DNA of 64,000 bases from an uncultured Nodularia sp. GTDB taxonomy: Bacteria; Cyanobacteriota; Cyanobacteriia; Cyanobacteriales; Nostocaceae. The number at the start of each line of letters is the position of its first letter. The first letter of the stretch is position 1. The DNA lies in the NCBI GenBank assembly GCA_903911355.1, contig CAIWDD010000021.1:1-64000 (forward strand). Direction: 5' to 3'. Under the pieces are notes generated by a model, which saw only the letters and a program-made list of their open reading frames with translations, searched no databases and was not told the origin of the DNA. Made by a program: the position numbers and the translations under genes. Shown here piece by piece: positions 1 to 8,510 of this stretch.

Positions 1-93
1 CTTTGCTCGACGTGTACCAGGTTAGGCTCCCAGTAAGAACGCCTTTTCTCCCTGCTTTACGGATTGATGGCTAGTCGCTACCGTAAGGGAGAT

Positions 94-133
94 GCTGTCA
101 CCCTTGCACCTAGGGGGTGGGATTCTCACCCAC
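94..133 (-). repeat. Possible IS200/IS605-type right-end relic in a non-coding stretch
   Basis: Bases 1-266 hold no gene I can support. On the minus strand this stretch reads GAGAATCCCACCCCC, then a short loop, then GGGTGACA. That resembles the hairpin layout seen at right ends of cyanobacterial IS605/IS1341 elements (GAATCCC, stem, GTGTCAA), but the stem is only about 5 bp. No transposase is next to it, so at best it is a relic. Confidence 0.25.
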
Positions 134-266
134 ATGAACACGCAGTTGTAAGAATCTGGTTTTCACCGACCTTACCTTCCATCCCTGAGTATTTCTACTC
201 TTTCAGGAAGAACGAATCGCACTGTATATTTTCCATTAAAATACACAGAACAGAGTTAAAATTGTG

Positions 267-917
267 ATGTTTTCTCATGATCCGGATTCACTACTCCTCT
301 CTATCCCGGTTGATCAGATTTCCTACGATGAACGCGGTCTAGTACCGGCAATTATCCAAGATTACTTGGATGGCACTGTTTTGATGATGGCGTGGATGAG
401 TCGGGAGTCTTTACAAAAGACTTTGGAAACCGGGGAAACTTGGTTTTGGAGTCGTTCCCGCCAGGAGTTATGGCATAAGGGCGCAACTTCTGGACATATT
501 CAGAAGGTGCAAAGCGTCCGTTATGACTGTGATAGTGATGCCTTACTCATTGGGGTAGAACAGTTGGGGGATATTGCTTGTCACACTGGGGAGCGTAGCT
601 GTTTTCATCAGGTGGAAGGAAGAGTGGCTCTACCACCAGGGGATACTTTGTCCCAATTATTTCAGGTAATTTGCGATCGCCGTGACCACCCAGTGGAAAC
701 TTCTTACACCTGTAAGTTATTGGCCGGTGGGGACAACAAAATCTTAAAAAAGATTGGTGAGGAAAGCGCTGAGGTGGTGATGGCCTTTAAGGATGATCAT
801 GAGGATGCGATCGCCGGGGAGGTTGCAGATTTACTTTACCATACCCTAGTGGCCTTAGCTCATCATCAAGTGGATTTAAAATCAGTATATCGCAAGTTAC
901 AAGAACGTCGCCGCTAG
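267..917 (+). CDS. hisIE: HisIE: phosphoribosyl-AMP cyclohydrolase / phosphoribosyl-ATP pyrophosphatase
   Basis: Bifunctional enzyme for steps 2 and 3 of histidine biosynthesis in the cytoplasm: PR-ATP is hydrolysed to PR-AMP by the C-terminal HisE domain, and the ring is opened by the N-terminal HisI domain. The N-terminal half (about residues 15-115) has the HisI pattern, including [10 protein letters not shown], the metal-site DCDSDA segment and CHTGERSCF. The C-terminal half has the HisE helix motif [14 protein letters not shown] and EVADLLYH. The length of about 216 aa is normal for the fusion. A GTG three bases upstream (264) is in frame, but ATG at 267 is the simpler start. It stands alone, as his genes usually do in cyanobacteria. 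Confidence 0.95.
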   Translation: MFSHDPDSLLLSIPVDQISYDERGLVPAIIQDYLDGTVLMMAWMSRESLQKTLETGETWFWSRSRQELWHKGATSGHIQKVQSVRYDCDSDALLIGVEQLGDIACHTGERSCFHQVEGRVALPPGDTLSQLFQVICDRRDHPVETSYTCKLLAGGDNKILKKIGEESAEVVMAFKDDHEDAIAGEVADLLYHTLVALAHHQVDLKSVYRKLQERRR

Positions 918-1391
918 CTCAGGCATTGGTCAAAGCCGCCGGAGACAGATGAGAGTTCCCAATTACCAATATTTTGTAATTCTTATCATTACCGAAAATT
1001 TTCCTCACTAATTCCACAGGCTTTCCACAGGTATTTTGGTAGTTTTCCACAGGTGTTTGACGAATTAATAGGCACTTACAGTTTTATTGGGGATTGTTTG
1101 ATCCCAATCCCTAGATGTCTAGGTTACTGAGTTTGTGTGAAGTTAAGTAACAAAAAAAGACCCAAAAGCCTGATTATTACGTCAACATTTGTTTTATATC
1201 CCATGGGATGTAACATTTCGCAGCATTGACAAACCCACCCCCTGTTAGCGCACAATGATGCGACTGGCTTTTATAGTTTGTTCCACCATTGACAGGAAAA
1301 ATCACCTTAGACGTTGGTGTAGATTGTCAGGTGAAGACAGAACTATATAGCAACTTGTCTCTCTTGATTGATTTCAGAGAAGGAAAAACTC
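918..1391. other. Intergenic region between hisIE and the DUF2811 gene
   Basis: There is no coding sequence here. It holds a cluster of three DnaA-box-like sequences (annotated separately) and a weak hairpin around 1089-1111 (GGGATTG/CAATCCC). The rest is presumably the promoter of the DUF2811 gene. Confidence 0.5.
1010..1051 (+). promoter_or_regulatory. Triplet of DnaA-box-like sequences
   Basis: AATTCCACA (1010-1018), CTTTCCACA (1021-1029) and TTTTCCACA (1043-1051) lie in the same orientation. Their starts are 11 and 22 bp apart, that is, on one face of the helix. TTTTCCACA is the same box that recurs in the dnaA-dnaN origin of this window. Only the third box is a perfect match. Binding by DnaA is inferred. 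Confidence 0.5.
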
Positions 1392-1610
1392 ATGAACGCA
1401 GTTAGTATCTTGACGGAAATTCCCGAATCACTACATGAATCCCTTAAAAATTACTTAGAAACCCACCCAGATTGGGATGAAAAAAGAGTCCTGACGGCTG
1501 CTTTGTCTCTGTTTTTACTGCAAAATGGCGAAAGCGATGCCCCCGGAGGGCGCGAGCGCCATCGCCGCGCTGCACGTGTATATTTAGAAACATTGTTCCA
1601 TAACTGCTAA
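1392..1610 (+). CDS. DUF2811 family protein with a palindromic repeat inserted in frame
   Basis: Small cyanobacterial protein of unknown function (72 aa). The N-terminal part, with EIPESLHESLKNYLETHPDWD and a hydrophobic ALSLFLLQNG segment, is the DUF2811 signature, and the family ends in RVYLETLF, which is also present. Between these two conserved parts lies an extra DAPGGRERHR-like segment encoded by a palindromic DNA repeat (1534-1565), so the protein looks about 10 residues longer than usual. ATG at 1392 gives the family N-terminus (MNAVSILTEIP); the upstream in-frame start at 1368 adds residues not expected in the family. Confidence 0.75.
   Translation: MNAVSILTEIPESLHESLKNYLETHPDWDEKRVLTAALSLFLLQNGESDAPGGRERHRRAARVYLETLFHNC
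1534..1565. repeat. Palindromic repeat inside the DUF2811 gene
   Basis: 32-bp GC-rich palindrome with outer arms GCGATG/CATCGC and an inner stem GGCGC-ga-GCGCC. This type of small repeat is scattered through Nostoc-like genomes, and here it sits in the reading frame without breaking it. Confidence 0.6.
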
Positions 1611-1979
1611 ATACAAATGCCCAGCAGCAATTAACCAGAAACACTAAAGTGCTGGGAAGTGGCTGGGCAAAAATATTTCTAACTATCTTGAGAAAATTCG
1701 ATATAATAGTGTGCTGCTGTTGTCGCTCCTGCCTGATCATGGACAAGGCAATTATGCCCCATGAATGAATAAATGGATGGATGTTGAATACAACTGGGAA
1801 GGGATAGGATGGGCCTAGATCGGCTCAATATTTGTAGCTTCAGTAGGTAGGTGGGAAAATCTACGAGTTAGTCATTAGCACTAAAACTTAGCAAGTAATG
1901 GCAAGAGTGACAGAATAAAGTTTATGGGTAGCTACCTACTTAGTTACTTAATCAAGAGTTAACGCTCAATAGTATGGAC
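1611..1979. other. Intergenic, nothing recognised
   Basis: About 370 bp between the convergent DUF2811 and response-regulator genes. I see only short GTAGGTAG/CTACCTAC inverted segments (about 1843-1940) and no clear terminator, RNA or gene. Confidence 0.4.
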
Positions 1980-2705
1980 TCAGGAATGAGGTTCCCACTG
2001 GGGGGAATGAGTGGGACATTCAAACTTATACCCAACGCCGCGTACAGTTTGAATGAGTGCTGGTTGACTAGCATCGATTTCAATTTTCTTGCGAATTTGA
2101 CCAATGTGTACATCCACAACTCTCTGGTCGCCAACATATTCATAATCCCAGACCTCTTGAATCAGTTCTGCACGTCGCCAGACTCTACCGGGATGGCTAG
2201 CTAAAAAATGCAACAAGTCAAATTCAAGAGCAGTTAAGGGTATTGCTTGGTTGTTGAATGCGACTTCCCGTCGTGCCGGATCAATCATTAACTTTTCAAA
2301 TACTAGACGTTTTTGTTCAGCAGTAGTCACAATCCGCTGGCGTCTCAAAATTGCGCCTACTCTGACTTCTAACTCTCCGAGTCCAAATGGCTTAGTGAGA
2401 TAGTCATCAGCACCTTTGGAGAAGCCGCGAATTTTGTCGGCCTCGTCGGCGCGACTAGTCAGCATCAAAACGAAAACACCGCTACGACTTTGCATTTCTT
2501 GGCAGAGGTTAAACCCAATGACATCTGGCAAATTCACATCTAAAATTACCAAATCTGGGTTAAATTGCTCAAATAGCGTTAAGGCTGTTTTACCATCCTC
2601 AGCCGCCTCCACCTGATAGGTCTGCTTAATCAAAAAGCGTTGGATTAAATTTCTGACCGCAGGGTCATCATCAACTACAAGAATCTTGGCGGGAGCCATG
2701 ACCAT
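1980..2705 (-). CDS. OmpR/PhoB-family response regulator
   Basis: Two-component transcription factor. The receiver domain (about residues 5-120) has the acidic pocket VVDDD, the phospho-acceptor Asp in LVILDVNLPD, the Thr/Ser of LMLTSR and the Lys of YLTKPF. The C-terminal winged helix (about 140-235) has LTALEFDLLHFLASHPGRVWRR and a wing ending VRGVGYKFE. No histidine kinase is adjacent, so the partner is unknown. The ATG codons at 2705 and 2699 are both plausible starts. The sequence is closer to NrrA/Rre37-type orphan regulators than to RpaA or RpaB as I remember them, but I do not assign a name. Confidence 0.9.
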   Translation of the reverse strand: MVMAPAKILVVDDDPAVRNLIQRFLIKQTYQVEAAEDGKTALTLFEQFNPDLVILDVNLPDVIGFNLCQEMQSRSGVFVLMLTSRADEADKIRGFSKGADDYLTKPFGLGELEVRVGAILRRQRIVTTAEQKRLVFEKLMIDPARREVAFNNQAIPLTALEFDLLHFLASHPGRVWRRAELIQEVWDYEYVGDQRVVDVHIGQIRKKIEIDASQPALIQTVRGVGYKFECPTHSPQWEPHS

Positions 2706-3394
2706 CACTTTGCACAAAAATTCCTAAGATTAACACAGACGGGGGATTGCGTAAAAAACGCAGTTTCCACTTTAGGGGTTATTTAAGACTCTACAGAGCT
2801 AAGGAATGCATTTCCTGATTATCCAAAATAAAATAATTGTGTCATCAGAATTGAGGGAAAATCAAACTAAGAGGATTTTGAATACCTGTATTCTAATTAT
2901 CAAGATTCATGTGTACCAGACCGTTGTTCTCAATATCCGCCATAGCAGTTCCTTTACCTGGTAGAGTTTGCTTTCCCAATTGAGTGGGGATTTAAAACTT
3001 TTCAATTCTAAATCTATATGCGGATACATACCACAAGCTATTGTGAGGCTAAGTACTAAAAATTGCTCCGAGATGCTCTAAATTGCGAAATTTAGACACA
3101 TAAAACTTAATTTTTTTCTAAAAAATGCGTTGGTAGCACCTCTATTTAAAATTATAGAGTAAAGAAGTCATTTACCAAAGGGACTCGGTGAGAAACTGTG
3201 TAAGAGCAATGAGCAATATGTTAAAGTTGATGTGGTTACAAATTTCCACTTACCCCAACTAACCCATGCTACTATACCTTGTAGGGTCTAGAAATGGGTT
3301 CATACGTTGGCTGGGCTCAAGATAAAACCTAAAATTGTTTTTCCAAACACTCAAACACTGCCCCTGACTAAGGCTAAAGAAAGTATAAACTCCC
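2706..3394. other. Intergenic, nothing recognised
   Basis: About 690 bp of AT-rich DNA between divergent genes. It must hold the promoters of the response regulator and the CPP1-like gene. I see no repeat, RNA signature or small gene that I can support. Confidence 0.4.
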
Positions 3395-4021
3395 ATGAGC
3401 GATCAAAATCCCTACGAGAAACTTGGGGTATCGGAAGATGCTAGCTTCGATGAAATTCAGGATGCTCGTAATCGCCAATTGGAGCAATACAATGGCGATG
3501 CCAAGAGTATAGAACTCATTGAAGTGGCTTATGATGCGATTCTAATGGATCGCCTCCGGATGCGCCAAGAAGGTAAAATTAAGGTACCCGAACGAATCAG
3601 GTTTCCAGAATTGCGGGTGCAATCCCCTGCAAAAGAAACTCCCAACCCTCCGCAGCAGTCTCCAGCATGGCTGCAACGAATGCGAGATCAACCCTCGCCT
3701 AGAGATATACTCTTACCCGGAGCTTGGTATTTGGGTTTAAGTTCCATGAGTCTGTTGACTCCATCCCCTGGCGGTCAGGTTTTACAATTGGCTTTAGTCT
3801 TAGGTGTAGGAGTCAGTATTTACTTCCTCAAACGCAAGGAAGACAAGTTTGGTAGGGCAGTTTTATTGACTTTGGTGGGTTTAATTGTCGGTTTAATCGC
3901 CGGTGGGCTAATTGCTAACTGGCTCCTGCCGCAGATCAACTTAGCACAGATCAGCTCTGACCAGTTCTCTACAGTGTTGACATTTATCTTGTTATGGCTA
4001 ATTACCAGCTTTCTGCGTTAA
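3395..4021 (+). CDS. CPP1-like (DnaJ-related) membrane protein
   Basis: 208-aa protein of the CPP1-like family, which in plants is a chaperone-like protein of protochlorophyllide oxidoreductase. The N-terminal 65 residues resemble a J-domain (NPYEKLGVSEDASFDEIQ) but lack the HPD tripeptide needed to stimulate Hsp70. A Pro-rich linker follows, then three or four hydrophobic segments from about residue 110 to the end. The likely place is the thylakoid or plasma membrane. Its exact role in cyanobacteria is inferred from the plant family. It stands alone, with a hairpin terminator after it. Confidence 0.8.
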   Translation: MSDQNPYEKLGVSEDASFDEIQDARNRQLEQYNGDAKSIELIEVAYDAILMDRLRMRQEGKIKVPERIRFPELRVQSPAKETPNPPQQSPAWLQRMRDQPSPRDILLPGAWYLGLSSMSLLTPSPGGQVLQLALVLGVGVSIYFLKRKEDKFGRAVLLTLVGLIVGLIAGGLIANWLLPQINLAQISSDQFSTVLTFILLWLITSFLR

Positions 4022-4065
4022 AATCACACATTTAGAGTGATCATGGTGACCGCTGAAACAGGAAT

Positions 4066-4096
4066 CTCCCACCCAGCTGGGTGCTTGGTGGGGGAG
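4066..4096. terminator. Hairpin between convergent genes
   Basis: CTCCCACC pairs with GGTGGGGGAG (one bulge) around an internal CAGCTGG segment. It lies between the 3' ends of the CPP1-like and HAD genes and could serve both strands. There is no strong U tract. Confidence 0.5.
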
Positions 4097-4127
4097 TTGT
4101 TAATTAGCATATTCTTCAGATAAGTTA

Positions 4128-4829
4128 CTATGACTCAATTTCTGCCAACCTAGATTCGAGGATAAGTTTGACAGCTGTTCTCAAATCCTCAACAATTACA
4201 TCTGGCTGGTAAATTTCTAATTGAGTGCGATCGCGAATCCCAGACTCCACAGCTATGACCTTAATACCGTATTTTTTCGCCGCCGCAATATCTGCTTCTG
4301 TATCCCCAACCATCCAAGTATCACAGGCGGGAGGCAGTTCCGCTAATGCTCGTTCCATCAACAAGGGTTTATCTTCAACGTCACTAGTTTTAACATAGTC
4401 GTTGCTCAAGCAATAACGGCGATTTTCTGGGAAGAAATTACCTAAGTCATATTTTTGCAGAGCATAATCTAGTTCCCTGACTCGACGCATGGTCATCACC
4501 GCCAAATCAATTCCAGCCTGTTGAATTTTTAACAGTGTGTCTACAGCCCCTGGAATCAGGCTGTCATACTGAAAATAACTGTCTGTGTGTACGGTTTTGC
4601 GCCGTAACTGGGCAAATTCTTGGGCTTGGGTGTCATCTAAACCACATTTTAAAGCAATTTGTTTTTCAGGGACACGCGATCGCTTGAGCTGCCAAAATTC
4701 TGCCCGGGAAAGTTCTTGTACAGATTGTTGGGGATATCGGATCTTCTCCAAACAAAATTGATAAACACGGTAATACCGTTCAGAGACATCCATAATCGGG
4801 CCGTCGAAGTCAGTAATTAATCTTAGCAT
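4128..4829 (-). CDS. HAD-superfamily hydrolase (phosphatase-like)
   Basis: Soluble HAD hydrolase of 233 aa. Motif I is DFDGPIMD near the N-terminus, a DxDGP variant of the usual DxDGT. Motif II is near VMTMRR, and motifs III/IV are near MVGDTEADIAAAKKYG. A helical cap lies between motifs I and II, as in phosphoglycolate phosphatase relatives. The substrate is unknown. It lies about 40 bp downstream of hppD on the same strand, so the two may be co-transcribed. ATG at 4829 is preferred to the TTG at 4835. Confidence 0.8.
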   Translation of the reverse strand: MLRLITDFDGPIMDVSERYYRVYQFCLEKIRYPQQSVQELSRAEFWQLKRSRVPEKQIALKCGLDDTQAQEFAQLRRKTVHTDSYFQYDSLIPGAVDTLLKIQQAGIDLAVMTMRRVRELDYALQKYDLGNFFPENRRYCLSNDYVKTSDVEDKPLLMERALAELPPACDTWMVGDTEADIAAAKKYGIKVIAVESGIRDRTQLEIYQPDVIVEDLRTAVKLILESRLAEIES

Positions 4830-4868
4830 TGGCAAAAAATGTGAATTTTTATGACATTATCTCATTAA

Positions 4869-5900
4869 TTATTGCAAGCTGCCGCGTTTGATTTGTTCGC
4901 CTTCAATAGCCTCAAACAAAGCCCGAAAATTACCTTCCCCAAAACCCTGAGCCTGATAACGGCGTTCAATAAACTCAAAGAAAAAAGTGGGTTGTGCAAA
5001 AATAGGCTGAGTAAAGATTTGTAGCAGCAGTGCATATTGGGAATCTTCTGGCCAGTCCACTAAAATTTCTTGCTCGGCAATGGCCTCCAGTTCTACCCTA
5101 GACAGAGGACATCCCCGGCGCTGTTGGACTTGTGAATAATAGGTTTGGGGAACCGACAGTAAAGATAGACCACGGGCGCGCAATTGAGCAATGGTACTGA
5201 TCAAATTAGATGTCCCCAAAGCGATGTGTTGAACTCCAGATCCGCGATTAACATCGAGAAACTCTTGAATTTGGGAATTCTCAGAAGCTGGTTCATTAAT
5301 CGGTAATTGTACCCTACCATTACGGGAAACCATGACTTGGCTATATAAAGCAGAACGCTCGGTTTGAATTTTAAAGCTTTGCTGGGGTTGAAAATCGAGA
5401 ACTTTTTCGTACCAAGCGACCGCGGATTCCAATTCACCCACTGCCACATTCAAAACTATATGATCTATGGCAGTAAAAGTATGATCTGTTGTTTGCTGTC
5501 CATGACGCGGTGAGGTTGAAATCAACGTATGAGTTAACCCACCCCAGGCAGCAATTGTGCCACACTGACGCCAAACACCGGCAACCCGGCGTGAGTGGAT
5601 GGGTTGAATGACTGTAGCCCCGTATGTTTGAGCTTGTGCGATCGCACAAGCCACATCTTCCACAGCAAAAGCCACATCTGCTACCCCGGGTGGGTGTTTA
5701 CGGAGAAACTCCGCTACTGGACTTGTATGTAATAACGCTGATGATAGCCAAAAGTCAACGACACCGTTGCTCACAAATTCCGTACAAGTGTGAACCGAAC
5801 TAAGATGACTACCTACTGCCGTAAACCCCAGGTGGTTTACAAACCAATCCCGCCAGACTTTGGCATCTTCTACATAGAAATGAACGTGATCGATCTTCAT
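4869..5900 (-). CDS. hppD: 4-hydroxyphenylpyruvate dioxygenase
   Basis: Non-haem Fe(II) dioxygenase converting 4-hydroxyphenylpyruvate to homogentisate, which in cyanobacteria feeds tocopherol synthesis. It has two vicinal-oxygen-chelate domains. The iron ligands expected in the C-terminal domain are visible as His in IDHIVLNV, His in GVQHIALGT and Glu in FFFEFIERR, and the C-terminal QGFGEGNFRALFEAIE helix that gates the active site is present. The length (343 aa) is typical of the bacterial enzyme. It is first in a probable two-gene unit with the HAD gene. Confidence 0.9.
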   Translation of the reverse strand: MKIDHVHFYVEDAKVWRDWFVNHLGFTAVGSHLSSVHTCTEFVSNGVVDFWLSSALLHTSPVAEFLRKHPPGVADVAFAVEDVACAIAQAQTYGATVIQPIHSRRVAGVWRQCGTIAAWGGLTHTLISTSPRHGQQTTDHTFTAIDHIVLNVAVGELESAVAWYEKVLDFQPQQSFKIQTERSALYSQVMVSRNGRVQLPINEPASENSQIQEFLDVNRGSGVQHIALGTSNLISTIAQLRARGLSLLSVPQTYYSQVQQRRGCPLSRVELEAIAEQEILVDWPEDSQYALLLQIFTQPIFAQPTFFFEFIERRYQAQGFGEGNFRALFEAIEGEQIKRGSLQ

Positions 5901-6089
5901 AAATCCTGATAATCCAGCACAACAGCTTACCTATGTGTAATTTTTGTCTTTTTTGCTAGATTATCCATTCTTTCCTCATTCATCATATATTATGTTCTTC
6001 GGCTAAACACTTATAATATTTGTAGGTTGAGTGGAAAGACAAAACCCAAGATAAATTGATTCATTTGCAATTGCACAAAGTAAAATAGC

Positions 6090-6875
6090 TCAATTAAGGT
6101 GGTAAGAAATATAGTCGCGAGTCCGAGAATCAAGAGGATTAGTAAAGATTTTATTTGTGGTACCAAATTCAATCATTTCACCAATACGATTTTCATTAGT
6201 ATAAAATAAAGCAGTGAAATCAGATAGGCGCTGTACCTGCTGCAAGTTGTGACTAATAATTACCATTGTCAATTCTGAACGCAACCGCAAACGTTGGATT
6301 AAGCCCTCAACTTTGATCCTAGCAATAGGATCAAGAGCAAAACAAGGCTCATCCATGAGGATAACTTGTGGCTTCACTGCCAAAGCACGAGCAATACAGA
6401 GTCGTTGTTGTTGACCCCCAGAAAGGTCTAAAGCCGACTTATGTAATTTATTTTTCACTTCCTCCCAGAGTTCAGCATCTTTAATGGCAGATTCTACAAT
6501 CCTGTCTAATTCTGCTTTCGGATGCCAACCCAGTATTTTTACCCCATAAGCGACATTATCATAAACACTCATGGGAAAAAGATTTGGCTTAGGGAGTACT
6601 ATACTCACTTGACGACGGAGCCGAGTTAAGTTAACACGACGCTCATATATATTTTGATTAAAAAATTCTACCCCTCCCTCAACTCGTACTTTCCCTTCTA
6701 ATTCAATCATGCGATTGAGGCATTTCACAAAAGTAGACTTTCCACAACCACTAGGTCCAATAATTGCAGTTACTTTGCCCTGATAAATATCCATAGAAAC
6801 ATTTTGAAATATCTTTTGAGTATTGTAATAAAAGCTGAGATTTTTCACTTTAATGGCGGAAATTAGTTGATTCAT
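6090..6875 (-). CDS. PstB-like ABC ATPase with a substituted Q-loop
   Basis: Second PstB-type ATPase of the window, divergent from pstS. It has Walker A GPSGCGKST (residues 40-48), the ABC signature LSGGQQQ (from 151), Walker B VILMDEP with catalytic Glu176, and the H-loop His209. The Q-loop, normally VFQKPNPFP, reads VLPKPNLFP, so the coupling Gln is replaced by Pro95. The same position is a normal Gln in the pstB at 10344. I take it as a cyanobacterial PstB paralog, probably interacting with PstC/PstA or acting as a modulator. ATG at 6875 gives the normal PstB length; an upstream ATG at 6914 would add 13 residues. Confidence 0.8.
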   Translation of the reverse strand: MNQLISAIKVKNLSFYYNTQKIFQNVSMDIYQGKVTAIIGPSGCGKSTFVKCLNRMIELEGKVRVEGGVEFFNQNIYERRVNLTRLRRQVSIVLPKPNLFPMSVYDNVAYGVKILGWHPKAELDRIVESAIKDAELWEEVKNKLHKSALDLSGGQQQRLCIARALAVKPQVILMDEPCFALDPIARIKVEGLIQRLRLRSELTMVIISHNLQQVQRLSDFTALFYTNENRIGEMIEFGTTNKIFTNPLDSRTRDYISYHLN

Positions 6876-7224
6876 ACTCAAAAAACGCTGGGGCAATAAA
6901 TATTGACTAAACAAAACCTGAAAAGTAATTAGTAATTTTTCGTGATTTGTGCAATCAATATGGAGTTTTTGTAGTGGCTAATTGCCTACTAGTAAATGTA
7001 AAAATTACGCGAAATATATCACGTAATTAAAATTTACTTGACAGCACATAAATTTTCGCATTACTTAATTGACTGCAATGAAGATGATTAATTTCTGGAG
7101 ATAACTTGACCCAGACATAGCTATTCCTATTATTCACTCTCATATTCATTAAATGATAAGTTTGTCAACCCTACGTTCTAAATTTTATCACAAGTAAAAA
7201 AAGAATACTCCGTTAAGACTGGAT

Positions 7225-7254
7225 ATTAAATTATTATTAACCAAAAATTAACTT
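7225..7254 (+). promoter_or_regulatory. Pho box upstream of pstS (three repeats)
   Basis: ATTAAAT (7225), ATTAACC (7236) and ATTAACT (7247) recur at exactly 11-bp spacing. This matches the cyanobacterial Pho box, which consists of 8-bp CTTAACCT-like repeats separated by 3 bp and bound by SphR/PhoB. It lies about 137 bp before the pstS start and about 350 bp from the divergent PstB paralog. Phosphate-starvation control is inferred. Confidence 0.7.
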
Positions 7255-7390
7255 AAGGATGAACTGCTTATGTCAACCTTCTTAGCAGTGGATAAATTTT
7301 ATATTCACTAAGTTCTTCACCCAATCACAGCATCGTCTCTTGAAGGCGATGAGGCGAAGGCTAAATCTACAAAAAATTAGGAGTTTGGGA

Positions 7391-8401
7391 ATGAGTAAAA
7401 TGAACTTGAAGCTTCATAGCTTGACAGCATTGGGTCTGGTTTCCATGATAGCCACCACCCTAGGGTTCTCGATTTCTGCGGTGCAATCTCAAAGTGTCAA
7501 AACTGTGCAAATCGATGGTTCTAGTACAGTTTTTCCGGTTACTGAAGCCGTAGCAGAGGAATTTCAAAAAGCTCAAAGAGGTGTACGAGTAACCGTTGGT
7601 GTGTCCGGTACAGGTGGTGGGTTTAAAAAGTTTTGTCGTGGAGAAACAGACATTTCTGGTGCTTCCCGTCCCATCTTACAAAAAGAAATAGACCAATGTA
7701 AAGCTGCCGGTATTCGCTACCTAGAGCTACCAGTGGCCTATGATGCATTAACCGTAGTAGTTAGCAAGCAAAATAACTGGGTAAATAACCTGACAGTTGC
7801 GGAACTGAAGAAAATCTGGGAACCCGCAGCCCAAGGAAAGGTAAATAACTGGAATCAAGTGCGAGCAGGTTTCCCTAAGGCATCATTAAAGCTGTTTGGA
7901 CCTGGTGCTGACTCTGGTACTTTTGACTATTTCACCGAAGCTATTGTAGGGAAATCCAAGTCTAGCCGTGGTGATTTTACTGCCAGCGAAGATGATAATG
8001 TCTTGGTACAGGGTGTTGCTCGCGACAAAAATGCCTTGGGCTACTTTGGTTTCGCCTATTATTCAGAAAACACAGATAAGCTTAAAGCAGTCTCCATTAA
8101 TGGTGTAGCACCTTCAGTAAGAACAGTAGAAAACGGTACATATAACCCCTTGTCTCGCCCCATTTTTATTTACGTAAGTTCTAAGTCCATTGACAAGCCA
8201 GAAGTCAAGCAGTTTGTTGATTTTTACCTAAGAAATGCAGCCAAACTCAGCAGAGAAGTGGGATACGTTGGTCTACCTGCTTCAGCTTATACTACTGCCC
8301 AGAGGCACGTTAACACCAAGAGATTTGGTACTGTATTTGGTGGTAAAGAAGCTGTTGGTGTAAAAATTGCCGATGTGTTAGCACGTCAAGCAAAAGACTA
8401 A
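7391..8401 (+). CDS. pstS: PstS phosphate-binding protein
   Basis: Periplasmic phosphate-binding subunit of the Pst transporter. It has an N-terminal signal peptide with a hydrophobic stretch [16 protein letters not shown] followed by AVQSQS. The mature part begins with the PstS motif [18 protein letters not shown] and has [23 protein letters not shown] and [10 protein letters not shown], the segments that hold the anion. ATG at 7391 is chosen because AGGAG lies 8 bases upstream; an in-frame ATG at 7340 lacks this. First gene of pstSCAB, behind a Pho box. Confidence 0.92.
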   Translation: MSKMNLKLHSLTALGLVSMIATTLGFSISAVQSQSVKTVQIDGSSTVFPVTEAVAEEFQKAQRGVRVTVGVSGTGGGFKKFCRGETDISGASRPILQKEIDQCKAAGIRYLELPVAYDALTVVVSKQNNWVNNLTVAELKKIWEPAAQGKVNNWNQVRAGFPKASLKLFGPGADSGTFDYFTEAIVGKSKSSRGDFTASEDDNVLVQGVARDKNALGYFGFAYYSENTDKLKAVSINGVAPSVRTVENGTYNPLSRPIFIYVSSKSIDKPEVKQFVDFYLRNAAKLSREVGYVGLPASAYTTAQRHVNTKRFGTVFGGKEAVGVKIADVLARQAKD

Positions 8402-8510
8402 TTTCGGGGCTGGATTTTGAAGATTTTGTCAACTTACCAAAGAGATTTACTGGTGGTACTTCTCTTTGGATATCGGAATTGCTCATCACGGCTGTTTAGA
8501 TATTTCCAAA

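Noticed and set aside
64-267. 67-codon open frame before hisIE
   Set aside because: It has no ribosome-binding site, family motif or normal composition, and it ends at the hisIE start; the stretch looks like an IS relic.
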